A stretch of 64,000 nt of DNA from an uncultured Paraglaciecola sp. (GTDB taxonomy: Bacteria; Pseudomonadota; Gammaproteobacteria; Enterobacterales; Alteromonadaceae): positions 213,463 through 277,462 of the forward strand of contig NZ_CAKZKO010000138.1 of assembly GCF_937123705.1 (NCBI RefSeq), written 5' to 3'. Position 1 is the first letter of the stretch; every line of letters begins with the position of its first letter. Shown piece after piece: positions 37,546-46,169 of the stretch. The position numbers and the translations under genes are program-made. The notes beneath the pieces were generated by a model. It was given only the letters and a program-made list of their open reading frames with translations, had not been told where the DNA came from and ran no database searches.

Positions 37546-38016
37546 TTAGTCAGCTTTATATTTATCGTGGCACCCCTTACAACTCTTAAACACTTGGCCA
37601 ATGGCTGGTTTAAATTGACTTTCGTCGCCCGCTTTCGCTACTTTATTCAAATTGACTGCGGCGGCAGTTAACGCACTTATCTTATCGTTAAAGTCTGACT
37701 GGCTGGACCAAATTTTATCTAGGGCAGCGGTTTCTATATTGAAACCCGATGTATCGGTTGCAAAATAATCTTCTAACATTAAAGATAATTGTTCAATTCG
37801 TAGTGCATTAGTTTGTAACGTCTCGGCATTAAATGGGATAACTCCTTTATTCATCGCGCCCAAAGCACCCACGTTACTTTTTACAAGCGTAAGTAGTGCT
37901 TGCCTATACTCAGTTGCACCTTTAGCCTGCTTCGCCGATTTTGCAGGTTCTGCGAATACTGAAAATGTACTCAACATTGCTGCGCCTACTAATACTGCCA
38001 TTGTCTTTTTGATCAT
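37546..38016 (-). CDS. Cytochrome c-prime-like protein
   Basis: 156 residues, Sec signal to about residue 22 (AAMLSTFSVFA). The heme motif CKGCH is close to the C-terminus (Cys146, Cys149, His150), as in the four-helix cytochrome c-prime family, in which the heme site is C-terminal. Helices such as YRQALLTLVKSNVGALGAM fit this fold. It is periplasmic; roles in the family include NO binding and electron transfer. Convergent with the cytochrome b gene, 24 bases apart. Confidence 0.85.
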   Translation of the reverse strand: MIKKTMAVLVGAAMLSTFSVFAEPAKSAKQAKGATEYRQALLTLVKSNVGALGAMNKGVIPFNAETLQTNALRIEQLSLMLEDYFATDTSGFNIETAALDKIWSSQSDFNDKISALTAAAVNLNKVAKAGDESQFKPAIGQVFKSCKGCHDKYKAD

Positions 38017-38132
38017 TTAGCCTTCTCCAGTGCTTAAAGTTAATCTAACTAGAACGATGATAACGGTTTTTATTCTGCCATTGGGAATCTTTTGTGTAAA
38101 CTAGTCACATGAGTTCAACAGGGAACATAGAA

Positions 38133-39149
38133 ATGGCCGACGATAATTTAGAAAGATCTTTCGCAATATTGAAAAAAACGATCCCTTTATTGCTAAAACA
38201 TAAAGTTACTGCGGTTCCCACTAACTATGCCCTTTGGTATACCTATGTGTCGAATGAATCCTCTGAGCTTAATAGCGCGGTTGATCAGGTTTTAGATAAC
38301 AATGTGCCGCTATCAGAGATCAAAAGCAAAGAACTATATCGAAAACACTTAGCAGACAATGAAGAAGTCTCAGCATGGGAGTTGCGTCGTTCTGTAGAAG
38401 CGATGCTTATTGAACTATCTCAATCCTTACAAGACACTCGTACAGAAACAACAAGTTTTAAGAACACCATGGACAGCTGCGTTGATGATCTTGCTAAAGT
38501 CGAGAAAGAAGGCTTTTCAGTTGAAGAGGTCATGGCTCTAGTGCGTAACTTAGTTAAAGATACACAAAACATTAGACGCTGTACTATGAGCTTTAACGCT
38601 GCGTTAACGGAAGCACAAGACGAAATTGCAATGCTCAGAGCACAACTCGAACAAAGCCAACAGGACGCTTTGTATGATGCACTCACGGGTTTATGCAATA
38701 GGCGCTACTTCGACGAAGAGTTAGCGACTCAATCCTTAAAGCCCAAATTGTGTTTGATGCTAGTTGACCTTGATCACTTCAAAAAAACTAATGACGACTA
38801 TGGGCATGTTATGGGCGACCTAGTGCTAAAAGCAACGGCTAAAAAGCTTCAAGGAAAATGTCGTGATGGCGCTCAAGTATTTCGTTTTGGTGGAGAGGAA
38901 TTCGCGATCATTGTTCCTAACTCAAGTTTGTCAAAAGCTCGCATTATTGCCGAGTCGATGCGCAATGCCATTCAAAGAATAGGAGTGAAAGATAAACGCA
39001 CAGGTAAAGTATTGGGAGACATTACCGCGTCCATTGGTGTTGCCGAGATGAAAAAAGGCATGAATCCACTTGCCCTTATCGAAAAAGCCGATAAACAACT
39101 ATATGAAGCAAAACGCTTAGGTCGTAATCGCGTTATGCCAATGATGTAA
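38133..39149 (+). CDS. Diguanylate cyclase (GGDEF protein)
   Basis: About 338 residues from the ATG at 38133, which follows AGGGAA; an ATG at 38109 lacks a ribosome site. The N-terminal ~190 residues are helical and cytoplasmic (ILKKTIPLLLKHKVTAVPTN), ending in a coiled coil. The GGDEF domain follows, with DALTGLCNRRYFDEEL and the active-site GGEEF (near residue 253 of this protein). No RxxD inhibitory site was seen five residues before GGEEF. It makes cyclic di-GMP, governing attachment or motility. No EAL domain. Confidence 0.9.
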   Translation: MADDNLERSFAILKKTIPLLLKHKVTAVPTNYALWYTYVSNESSELNSAVDQVLDNNVPLSEIKSKELYRKHLADNEEVSAWELRRSVEAMLIELSQSLQDTRTETTSFKNTMDSCVDDLAKVEKEGFSVEEVMALVRNLVKDTQNIRRCTMSFNAALTEAQDEIAMLRAQLEQSQQDALYDALTGLCNRRYFDEELATQSLKPKLCLMLVDLDHFKKTNDDYGHVMGDLVLKATAKKLQGKCRDGAQVFRFGGEEFAIIVPNSSLSKARIIAESMRNAIQRIGVKDKRTGKVLGDITASIGVAEMKKGMNPLALIEKADKQLYEAKRLGRNRVMPMM

Positions 39150-39271
39150 CCCTACCGCAGTTTACATACTAAAAAATTGGTGTGAAATCCCTGTCATAAT
39201 TCAAATTTCATAGGGTTCAACTAGCTAAAAACCTCTAGGTTTCTAATTAATTGATTTATATACAAAAGAAA

Positions 39272-39302
39272 TTCGGCATCGTATCGAAATATCTTGTATA
39301 AT
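39272..39302 (+). promoter_or_regulatory. Promoter of the second EF-G gene
   Basis: TATAAT at 39297-39302 about 35 bp before the ATG at 39338, with only weak -35 matches (TTCGGC near 39272). A good -10 and AT-rich upstream region suggest a constitutive or UP-element promoter. Confidence 0.55.
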
Positions 39303-39337
39303 CCTGCGCAATTTTTACTCATACTGAAGTTGGAATA

Positions 39338-41428
39338 ATGACAGATTTATCAAAATACAGAAATATCGGTATTTTTGCCCACGTTGACGCGGGTAAAACC
39401 ACCACTACAGAGCGAATTCTTAAACTTACTGGTCAAATTCACAAGACCGGTGAAGTACATGACGGTGAATCAACTACCGATTTCATGGAACAAGAAGCCG
39501 AGCGCGGAATAACCATTCAATCAGCAGCTGTAAGTTGTTTTTGGGATGATCACCGTTTTAACGTAATCGACACCCCTGGGCACGTTGATTTCACAGTTGA
39601 AGTATATCGTTCACTTAAAGTACTAGACGGCGGTGTAGGTGTATTTTGTGGTTCTGGTGGTGTTGAGCCACAATCAGAAACTAACTGGCGTTATGCGAAT
39701 GACTCAGAAGTGGCACGTATCATCTTCGTAAACAAACTAGACCGTATGGGTGCTGATTTTTACCGTGTGGTTAAACAAACCAAAGACGTACTAGCGGCTA
39801 ACCCACTAGTCATGGTTTTACCAATCGGCATCGAAGACAATTTTGTTGGTGTGGTTGACTTGCTTACTCGTAAAGCTTGGGTATGGGATGATACTGGTCT
39901 TCCTGAGAACTACAAAATCGAAGATGTGCCAGCTGACATGGTTGACAAAGTAGAAGAATACCGTGAAATGTTAGTGGAAACGGCTGTTGAGCAAGACGAT
40001 GATCTAATGATGGCTTACATGGATGGTGAAGAGCCTTCTATTGAAGATCTTAAGCGTTGTATCCGTAAAGGTACGCGTACTATGGACTTCTTCCCAACTT
40101 ACTGTGGTTCTGCTTTCAAAAACAAAGGTATGCAACTGATTCTCGATGCGGTAGTTGATTACTTACCTTCACCTACAGAAGTTGATCCTCAGCCTCTTAC
40201 TGATGAAGAAGGCGAGCCTACTGGCAAGCATGCAATCGTTTCTGCAGACGAAACCTTTAAAGCTCTTGCATTTAAAATTACCGATGACCGTTTTGGTGCC
40301 CTTACTTTCGTACGTATCTACTCAGGTACTCTTAAGAAAGGCGACACTATTCTTAATGCGGCTACAGGTAAAACTGAGCGTATTGGCCGTATGTGTGAAA
40401 TGCAAGCCGATGACCGTAACGAATTAACTAGCGCCCAAGCGGGTGACATCATTGCGATTGTTGGTATGAAGAGTAACGTACAAACAGGTCATACGTTATG
40501 TGATCCTAAAGATCCTATCATCCTAGAAGCTATGGTATTCCCAGAGCCAGTAATCTCTATATCTGTTACACCTAAAGATAAAGGTTCGACTGAGAAAATG
40601 GGTATTGCAATCGGTAAAATGGTGGCAGAAGATCCTACTTTCCGCGTTGAAACAGACCAAGATTCTGGTGAAACGATTCTTTCTGGTATGGGTGAACTTC
40701 ACTTAGATATCAAAGTAGACATCCTTAAGCGTACTTATGGTGTTGAACTAGAAGTAGGTGAGCCACAAGTTGCTTACCGTGAAACCATTACAGCAGAAGT
40801 TGAAGATTCTTATACCCATAAGAAGCAATCTGGTGGTTCTGGTCAGTTCGGTAAAATCGATTATCGTATCAAACCAGGCGAGCCAAATTCTGGCTTTACT
40901 TTCACCTCAACAGTTGTTGGTGGTAACGTACCTAAAGAATTCTTCCCAGCAATCGAGAAAGGCTTTGCTGGCATGATGGATACCGGTGTACTTGCTGGCT
41001 TCCCAGTACTAGACGTTGAAGTTGAATTATTCGACGGTGGCTTCCACGCTGTTGATTCATCAGCTGTTGCATTTGAAATTGCTGCTAAAGGCGCATTCCG
41101 TCAATCAATTCCAAAAGCGGGTCCTCAGTTGATTGAACCTATCATGAAAGTTGACGTATTTACGCCAGACGACCATGTAGGTGACGTTATTGGTGACTTA
41201 AACCGTCGTCGCGGCATGATCAAAGATCAAGAGGCCGGCGTTACAGGTGTACGTGTTAAGGCTGATATCCCTCTTTCAGAAATGTTTGGTTATATCGGAA
41301 GCTTACGTACTATGACCTCTGGTCGTGGTCAATTCTCTATGGAATTCTCACATTACAGCCCTTGTCCACAAAACGTGTCTGAGAAAGTAATTGCAGAAAC
41401 CAAAGAGCGTGAAGCTGCTAAGAAGTAA
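39338..41428 (+). CDS. Elongation factor G, second copy (EF-G2 type)
   Basis: 696 residues. All GTPase motifs are intact: [12 protein letters not shown] near 14, RGIT switch I, DTPGHVDF and NKLDRMGAD. Domains II-V follow through the C-terminal [24 protein letters not shown]. It differs clearly from the str-operon EF-G at 46170-48272 (opening [16 protein letters not shown] versus [19 protein letters not shown]), so it is a paralogue, not a recent duplicate. In bacteria with two EF-Gs, one may do translocation and the other ribosome recycling or stress roles; which applies here is not shown. Monocistronic with its own promoter and terminator. Confidence 0.93.
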   Translation: MTDLSKYRNIGIFAHVDAGKTTTTERILKLTGQIHKTGEVHDGESTTDFMEQEAERGITIQSAAVSCFWDDHRFNVIDTPGHVDFTVEVYRSLKVLDGGVGVFCGSGGVEPQSETNWRYANDSEVARIIFVNKLDRMGADFYRVVKQTKDVLAANPLVMVLPIGIEDNFVGVVDLLTRKAWVWDDTGLPENYKIEDVPADMVDKVEEYREMLVETAVEQDDDLMMAYMDGEEPSIEDLKRCIRKGTRTMDFFPTYCGSAFKNKGMQLILDAVVDYLPSPTEVDPQPLTDEEGEPTGKHAIVSADETFKALAFKITDDRFGALTFVRIYSGTLKKGDTILNAATGKTERIGRMCEMQADDRNELTSAQAGDIIAIVGMKSNVQTGHTLCDPKDPIILEAMVFPEPVISISVTPKDKGSTEKMGIAIGKMVAEDPTFRVETDQDSGETILSGMGELHLDIKVDILKRTYGVELEVGEPQVAYRETITAEVEDSYTHKKQSGGSGQFGKIDYRIKPGEPNSGFTFTSTVVGGNVPKEFFPAIEKGFAGMMDTGVLAGFPVLDVEVELFDGGFHAVDSSAVAFEIAAKGAFRQSIPKAGPQLIEPIMKVDVFTPDDHVGDVIGDLNRRRGMIKDQEAGVTGVRVKADIPLSEMFGYIGSLRTMTSGRGQFSMEFSHYSPCPQNVSEKVIAETKEREAAKK

Positions 41429-41442
41429 ATACTTTGAATAAT

Positions 41443-41479
41443 AAAAAGCCCCATTAATTGCTATTAATGGGGCTTTTTT
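41443..41479 (+). terminator. Terminator of the second EF-G gene
   Basis: AAAAAGCCCCATTAAT pairs with ATTAATGGGGCTTTTT over 16 bp around a 4-base loop, then Ts. A strong intrinsic terminator. Confidence 0.92.
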
Positions 41480-41621
41480 ATTTTTATGTTCACTGATAAC
41501 CTTGAATACCTTAAATGTAACCATATTGTATATAAGGTTAGTCAATCTTATCTTGATGATTCTTATTTGATGAAGCAGTCTTACTACTTTCATCAATCCC
41601 ACCAAAATTTAGGAAAAATAC

Positions 41622-42386
41622 ATGAAATTAAACTCTATTGCCTTATTAACGGCCTCTTCTTTATTTTTAGCTGCCTGTGGCAATGATAAAACAGAAAAAA
41701 CTGATGCTACGGCTGCAGAAAAACCACAAACTTCAACAGAAGTTACTGCAACGGATGCAACCGATCCTGCATTAGCTAGCTTGGAACAAAAACTTAGTTA
41801 TATAGTAGGTACAAACCTTGCCGGACAGTTTAAGCGAGATGAGCTTAATTTTGACATTAACGCTTTTACTCTGGCAGTAAACGACGTGCAAGCGGGAACT
41901 GTGTCTCGTTTATCACAGGAGCAGATTCAAGAAGCCGTAACTACAATGCAGCAGCAAACCCAGGCTAAACAGCAATTAGCGCAGCAAGCAGTGAGTGCTA
42001 AAAATAAAGCCGAAGGCTTAGCTTACCTAGAAGCCAATGCTAAGAAAGATGGCGTGGTTGTCACTGAAAGCGGCTTACAGTACAAAGAAGTTGTCTCAGG
42101 GGAAGGTGAAATACCCACTTCAGATAAAACTGTTGTAGTACATTATAAAGGTACCTTAGTTGATGGTACTGAATTCGACAGTTCGTACAAAAGAGGCCAA
42201 CCTGCTGAGTTTCCTGTAACAGGTGTTATCAAAGGTTGGGTTGAAGCATTACAGCTAATGAATGTAGGCGACAAATTTGAACTAGCCATTCCTTCAGACC
42301 TTGCCTATGGAGCAAAAGGAGGCGGTCAACTAATTGGCGCTGATGCTACTTTGTTATTTGAAGTAGAGCTTGTTGCAATTAAATAA
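41622..42386 (+). CDS. FKBP-type peptidyl-prolyl isomerase, lipoprotein
   Basis: 254 residues. Lipoprotein signal with lipobox LAAC (Cys near 19) followed by a polar linker. An N-terminal dimerisation domain of FkpA/Mip type (LSYIVGTNLAGQFKRDELNFD) lies near 55-130, and the FKBP catalytic domain follows (VVVHYKGTLVDGTEFDSSYK, PAEFPVTGVIKGWVEALQLM, IPSDLAYGAKGGG). It is a periplasmic, membrane-attached folding factor for envelope proteins. Single gene between two terminators. Confidence 0.92.
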   Translation: MKLNSIALLTASSLFLAACGNDKTEKTDATAAEKPQTSTEVTATDATDPALASLEQKLSYIVGTNLAGQFKRDELNFDINAFTLAVNDVQAGTVSRLSQEQIQEAVTTMQQQTQAKQQLAQQAVSAKNKAEGLAYLEANAKKDGVVVTESGLQYKEVVSGEGEIPTSDKTVVVHYKGTLVDGTEFDSSYKRGQPAEFPVTGVIKGWVEALQLMNVGDKFELAIPSDLAYGAKGGGQLIGADATLLFEVELVAIK

Positions 42387-42395
42387 ACCGCAATT

Positions 42396-42429
42396 AAAAA
42401 GCCTTGTAAGTATACCTACAAGGCTTTTT
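42396..42429. terminator. Bidirectional terminator between the two isomerase genes
   Basis: AAAAAGCCTTGTA pairs with TACAAGGCTTTTT (13 bp) around an 8-base loop; it serves the FKBP gene on the plus strand and the cyclophilin gene on the minus strand. Confidence 0.88.
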
Positions 42430-42453
42430 AAATCTGTAGTACGCTGTTATTGG

Positions 42454-43239
42454 CTACTCTGCTTCAAGTATTTTTCTATTAATAAACAAACCTAATAGAG
42501 ACAATAATAACCAACCAATAGATCCGCCGCTTGAACTTCCCGAGCCCGAATTTGGATCTGACGAATTAATTAAAGTGTTTTCTTGTGGCTTCAAAGTAGC
42601 CGCACTATTAACAGTTGCATCGGTAACGACTACATCAGAAATTACCACTAAATGCTCATCTGTTATCGCCACATTATTTTGATAGTTACGAATAGGTAAT
42701 TCAGTGAATGCACCACCTGCATTCATTCTGCCTAATGCAGCAATAGCATCAATAACTTGCATCCCATTACCCATCACTTCCCCAAAAACGGTAAAGCCTC
42801 CATTTTGAACATCTAAATTAGCGCTATTGTTGGCCAAATTGATAAACCAACCAGAGGTAGCACTGTTAACTTGTCCTCCTATTTTCGCCATAGCGATAGT
42901 GCCACGTACATTAGAGAATTTTGGTTCATTTGCAATGGCTGGTGCTGTTTCTATTCTATCTAGAGTAAAATTACCGGTAATCGGTCCTGTGTATTGGTAT
43001 CCTCCAGCTTGTACGATGAAGCCTTCATCTGAACGATGTACTACGTTATTAAAGAAGGCGCCTGAATTGACATAACTTAAAAAATTAGCAACTGTAACAG
43101 GCGTTGCATTGTCATATAAATTAATTTCTACATTACCAAAGGAAGTACGGATCTCAACCACAGTCGCATTGAGTATCGATGTATAAAACATGCATATTGC
43201 GCAAAGTAAAAACTTCATTTTCTTGAGTAAACTAAACAT
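42454..43239 (-). CDS. Cyclophilin-type isomerase with GlyGly-CTERM-like tail
   Basis: 261 residues. After a signal peptide (LLCAICMFYTSILNA) comes a cyclophilin domain, with TSFGNVEINLYDNATPVTV, NFLSYVNSG, VHRSDEGFIVQAGGY and the helper region FTVFGEVMGNGMQVI. The C-terminus has a Gly/Ser linker (SGSGSSSGGS), a hydrophobic helix (IGWLLLSLLGLFI) and basic NRK, the layout of the GlyGly-CTERM signal cleaved by rhombosortase in type II secretion. So it is probably exported to the surface, not periplasmic. The isomerase fold is firm; the sorting signal is good but depends on a rhombosortase elsewhere. Confidence 0.85.
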   Translation of the reverse strand: MFSLLKKMKFLLCAICMFYTSILNATVVEIRTSFGNVEINLYDNATPVTVANFLSYVNSGAFFNNVVHRSDEGFIVQAGGYQYTGPITGNFTLDRIETAPAIANEPKFSNVRGTIAMAKIGGQVNSATSGWFINLANNSANLDVQNGGFTVFGEVMGNGMQVIDAIAALGRMNAGGAFTELPIRNYQNNVAITDEHLVVISDVVVTDATVNSAATLKPQENTLINSSDPNSGSGSSSGGSIGWLLLSLLGLFINRKILEAE

Positions 43240-43298
43240 AAAATCTTCTTAAAATAAAACTAGGCGGGCAGAATAATGCAAGTTAAACCATTAAAACA

Positions 43299-43346
43299 GC
43301 TAACCATTGCATCAATTTGTAATTACAAATTGATGCAATGGTTAGC
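43299..43346. repeat. Perfect 48-bp palindrome
   Basis: Two 24-bp arms with no loop: the left arm begins GCTAACCATTGC, the right arm ends GCAATGGTTAGC, centred between 43322 and 43323. It lies between two minus-strand genes. There is no adjacent U-run, so terminator function is doubtful. It could form a cruciform or bind a dimeric protein. Confidence 0.95.
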
Positions 43347-43372
43347 AAGGCCTAAATCACAGCGATTTTTAC

Positions 43373-44425
43373 CTAAAATGGAACGGGGAAATCTGTAAAC
43401 ACTCGACGTATATCTTTAAGCATTGCTTTACTCAATGGCTCTTTAAAGGCAGCTAGATTTTCCTGCAGCTGCGTCATGCTAGTAGCACCAATTATAGTTG
43501 CAGTTACACCATCTACTTGATCACACCAAGCTAAAGCAAGTTGTGAAGCAGTTAACTTGTATGCTTTTGCTATCTCAACATACTTAGCAGTGGCTGCATG
43601 AGTAGCTGCTGTATCTCGGAAAATCCCGTTTCTCTGTTCAAAAGTCCAGCGACTACCTGGAGGCATTTTCCCATCCAAATATTTACCACTTAATACTCCG
43701 CCAGCCAAAGGTGACCACGGCAAATAGGCCACATTTTCATGTACGCAATTTTCAATTAGATAAGGCCAATCTTTAGTATGCAACAAACTAAATTCATTTT
43801 GAATTGATACCATTCTAGGTAACGCATGTTGCTCGCTTAATTTAAGATAGGTATTGATCCCCCAAGGGGTATCATCAGATAAGCCACAAAAACGTATTTT
43901 TCCCGCTTTTACGCAACTATCGAGTGCTTGTAGGATCTCCAACATCTCGTTTGTTTGGTGTGTAGAGTCCACATTTGAAAACTTCACTTTTCCCGGCCAG
44001 TGTTTCGCAAAATGTGGAGAAGTACGATTTGGCCAATGCAATTGAAACAGATCGATATAGTCAGTTTGTAAGCGTTTTAATGACGCGTCAACCGCCTCAA
44101 CAACACTCTCACCGCTAATTTTTGCAGCGCCGCGGATATAAGGTAAACCTGGCCCTGCTATTTTGCTCGCAAGTATAATATCTTTACGTCGTGTCGAATT
44201 CTCCGATAGCCAGTTACCAATTATCGTTTCTGTTCCGCCGTACTTATCCCCTGAAGGAGGAACTGGATACAGCTCGGCAGTATCAATAAAATTTACACCT
44301 TGGCTTAGCGCATATTCAATTTGTTCGTTTGCTTCTGGTTGGCTATTTTGCAGTCCCCAAGTCATACTACCCAAACACACTCTAGAGACTTTTTCGCCAC
44401 TACTACCTAACACGCTATATTGCAT
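43373..44425 (-). CDS. Aldo/keto reductase, Tas-like
   Basis: 350 residues, NADPH-dependent TIM-barrel oxidoreductase. Catalytic pattern: Asp48 and Tyr53 (NFIDTAELYPVPP), Lys in ILASKIAG near 87 and His in LFQLHWPNR near 128. The opening MQYSVLGSSGEKVSRVCLGS and the region LPWSPLAGGVLSGKY are close to E. coli Tas (346 residues). Substrate unknown. Monocistronic; its upstream region leads into the hairpin-rich region downstream of tuf. Confidence 0.88.
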   Translation of the reverse strand: MQYSVLGSSGEKVSRVCLGSMTWGLQNSQPEANEQIEYALSQGVNFIDTAELYPVPPSGDKYGGTETIIGNWLSENSTRRKDIILASKIAGPGLPYIRGAAKISGESVVEAVDASLKRLQTDYIDLFQLHWPNRTSPHFAKHWPGKVKFSNVDSTHQTNEMLEILQALDSCVKAGKIRFCGLSDDTPWGINTYLKLSEQHALPRMVSIQNEFSLLHTKDWPYLIENCVHENVAYLPWSPLAGGVLSGKYLDGKMPPGSRWTFEQRNGIFRDTAATHAATAKYVEIAKAYKLTASQLALAWCDQVDGVTATIIGATSMTQLQENLAAFKEPLSKAMLKDIRRVFTDFPVPF

Positions 44426-44618
44426 TTATACCTTCCCAATTTATTAGTGATTCATTCAATTACTCGAAATACGCCACCTCAAGATACACAACGCGTATAA
44501 CTCGGTGCAGTAAAGTAAAAAGGAAATAATCGACATCCAAAAACAGATTGTATCTAAGTTAAGATCCTAACGATAGATTCTAATTCTGGATTGTTAAAAT
44601 AGTAGCCATGAGTCGGGC

Positions 44619-44702
44619 CCATAAAAAAAGGCCACCGAAGTGACCTTTTTTGTATTAGCTTGAATGGCTAATTATAGGATTTTGGCTACTACGCCAGCAC
44701 CT
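44619..44702 (-). repeat. Degenerate copy of the tuf 3' end and its terminator
   Basis: This 84-bp stretch repeats 44868-44952 (the tuf terminator plus the last codons and stop of tuf) with few differences and one 1-bp gap. Read on the minus strand it ends in GAGGTGCTGGCGTAGTAGCC and the codons AAAATCCTATAA as in tuf, then the same UUCG-loop terminator. Upstream coding sequence is absent, so it is a scar of a second tuf copy or of a local duplication, not a gene. Confidence 0.85.
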
Positions 44703-44840
44703 CTATAAATCAGCTTCTATACAATAACTACTAGGCCACGTTATTCCGGGCGTCGTGCCCTTCACCCCTTCGGGGCCATCGTCAAACAGCGACGATGTTC
44801 AAAATTGTTCCAGACAATTTTGTCGCGGAAAATATCCGCT
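44703..44840. repeat. Run of five hairpins between the two tuf tails (element A)
   Basis: Consecutive inverted repeats: GGGC/GCCC (44748-44760), CCCC/GGGG (44765-44775), ATCGTC/GACGAT (44778-44796), a bulged hairpin GTTCAAAATTGT-TCCAG-ACAATTTTGTC (44797-44824), and GCGGA/TCCGC (44825-44839). The bulged hairpin is shared with element B near tRNA-Trp. No open frame. The first ~45 bp (44703-44747) show no structure I can name. This is the main content of the 496-bp gap between the reductase gene and tuf; 44426-44618 shows nothing clear. Confidence 0.8.
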
Positions 44841-44847
44841 CAGGGTA

Positions 44848-44866
44848 CCGTACAGTAGCTGCTGGC
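44848..44866 (+). repeat. Inverted 19-bp fragment of tuf
   Basis: CCGTACAGTAGCTGCTGGC on the plus strand matches tuf coding sequence on the minus strand (44961-44943) in 18 of 19 bases. The pair forms an inverted repeat around the tuf terminator. It is a further sign of rearrangement at the tuf 3' end. Confidence 0.75.
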
Positions 44867-44871
44867 TCCAT

Positions 44872-44897
44872 AAAAAAAGGCCACCGAAGTGACCTTT
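44872..44897 (-). terminator. tuf terminator
   Basis: On the minus strand AAAGGTCAC-TTCG-GTGGCCTTT (9 bp with a G-U pair and a UUCG tetraloop) is followed by Ts. It closes the str operon. Confidence 0.88.
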
Positions 44898-44921
44898 AGG
44901 GTATTAGCTATATGTGGCTAA

Positions 44922-46103
44922 TTATAGGATTTTAGCTACTACGCCAGCACCTACTGTACGGCCACCTTCGCGGATTGCGAAGCGTAAACCTTCGTCCATC
45001 GCGATTGGGTGAATTAGCTCAACTTTGAATTTCAAGTTGTCGCCAGGCATAACCATTTCTACGCCTTCAGGAAGCTCTACAGCACCTGTTACGTCAGTTG
45101 TACGGAAGTAGAACTGTGGACGGTAACCTTTGAAGAATGGCGTATGACGGCCACCTTCGTCTTTGCTTAGTACGTATACTTCAGCTTCGAAACTTGTGTG
45201 TGGCTTGATTGAACCAGGCGCTGCCAATACTTGACCACGCTCTACTTCTTCACGCTTAGTACCACGTAAAAGGGCACCAACGTTCTCTCCAGCACGACCT
45301 TCGTCTAGAAGCTTACGGAACATTTCAACACCAGTACAAGTAGACTTAGTGGTATCTTTGATACCTACGATTTCTACTTCATCACCTGTGCGTAAAATAC
45401 CACGCTCAACACGACCTGTTACAACCGTACCACGACCTGAAATTGAGAATACATCTTCAATTGGAAGTAGGAAAGGTTTGTCAACATCACGCTCTGGCTC
45501 TGGGATATAAGAATCTAGCGCTTCAGCTAGTTCTACAATCTTCGCTTCCCACTCAGCTTCGCCTTCTAGGGCTTTAAGTGCTGAACCTTGGATAACTGGT
45601 AAGTCGTCACCTGGGAATTCGTATTCTGAAAGTAATTCACGTACTTCCATTTCTACTAATTCTAGTAATTCTTCGTCGTCAACCATGTCACATTTGTTCA
45701 TGAATACAACCATGAAAGGTACGCCAACCTGACGGCCTAACAAGATGTGCTCACGTGTTTGTGGCATAGGACCATCTGTTGCAGCAACAACCAAAATCGC
45801 GCCGTCCATTTGAGCAGCACCAGTGATCATGTTTTTAACATAATCGGCGTGACCAGGACAATCTACGTGGGCGTAGTGACGAGTTGGTGTGTCATATTCA
45901 ACGTGAGACGTTGAAATAGTAATACCACGCTCACGCTCTTCTGGTGCATTATCGATTTGATCGAATGCTGAAGCGTCACCGCCGTAAGTTTTTGCCAATA
46001 CAGTTGTGATTGCAGCTGTTAATGTTGTTTTACCGTGGTCAACGTGGCCGATAGTACCGACGTTTACATGCGGTTTAGTACGTTCAAACTTTGCTTTTGC
46101 CAT
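44922..46103 (-). CDS. tuf: Elongation factor Tu
   Basis: 393 residues. [14 protein letters not shown] near 19, RGITIS switch, [18 protein letters not shown] and NKCD are intact, as are the three domains ending [13 protein letters not shown]. It delivers aminoacyl-tRNA to the ribosome. Last gene of the str operon, 66 bp after fusA. In the window it is the only complete tuf; the spot upstream of tRNA-Trp-secE where tufB often lies holds a DUF445 gene instead. The 3' end and terminator are partly duplicated downstream. Elfamycin-site residues were not examined in detail. Confidence 0.98.
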   Translation of the reverse strand: MAKAKFERTKPHVNVGTIGHVDHGKTTLTAAITTVLAKTYGGDASAFDQIDNAPEERERGITISTSHVEYDTPTRHYAHVDCPGHADYVKNMITGAAQMDGAILVVAATDGPMPQTREHILLGRQVGVPFMVVFMNKCDMVDDEELLELVEMEVRELLSEYEFPGDDLPVIQGSALKALEGEAEWEAKIVELAEALDSYIPEPERDVDKPFLLPIEDVFSISGRGTVVTGRVERGILRTGDEVEIVGIKDTTKSTCTGVEMFRKLLDEGRAGENVGALLRGTKREEVERGQVLAAPGSIKPHTSFEAEVYVLSKDEGGRHTPFFKGYRPQFYFRTTDVTGAVELPEGVEMVMPGDNLKFKVELIHPIAMDEGLRFAIREGGRTVGAGVVAKIL

Positions 46104-46169
46104 TTTACTGGTTCCTAAGTTAAAAATCCGAGCTCAATTTTGAGTAGCGGATCAGACCTTCATTAAAAT

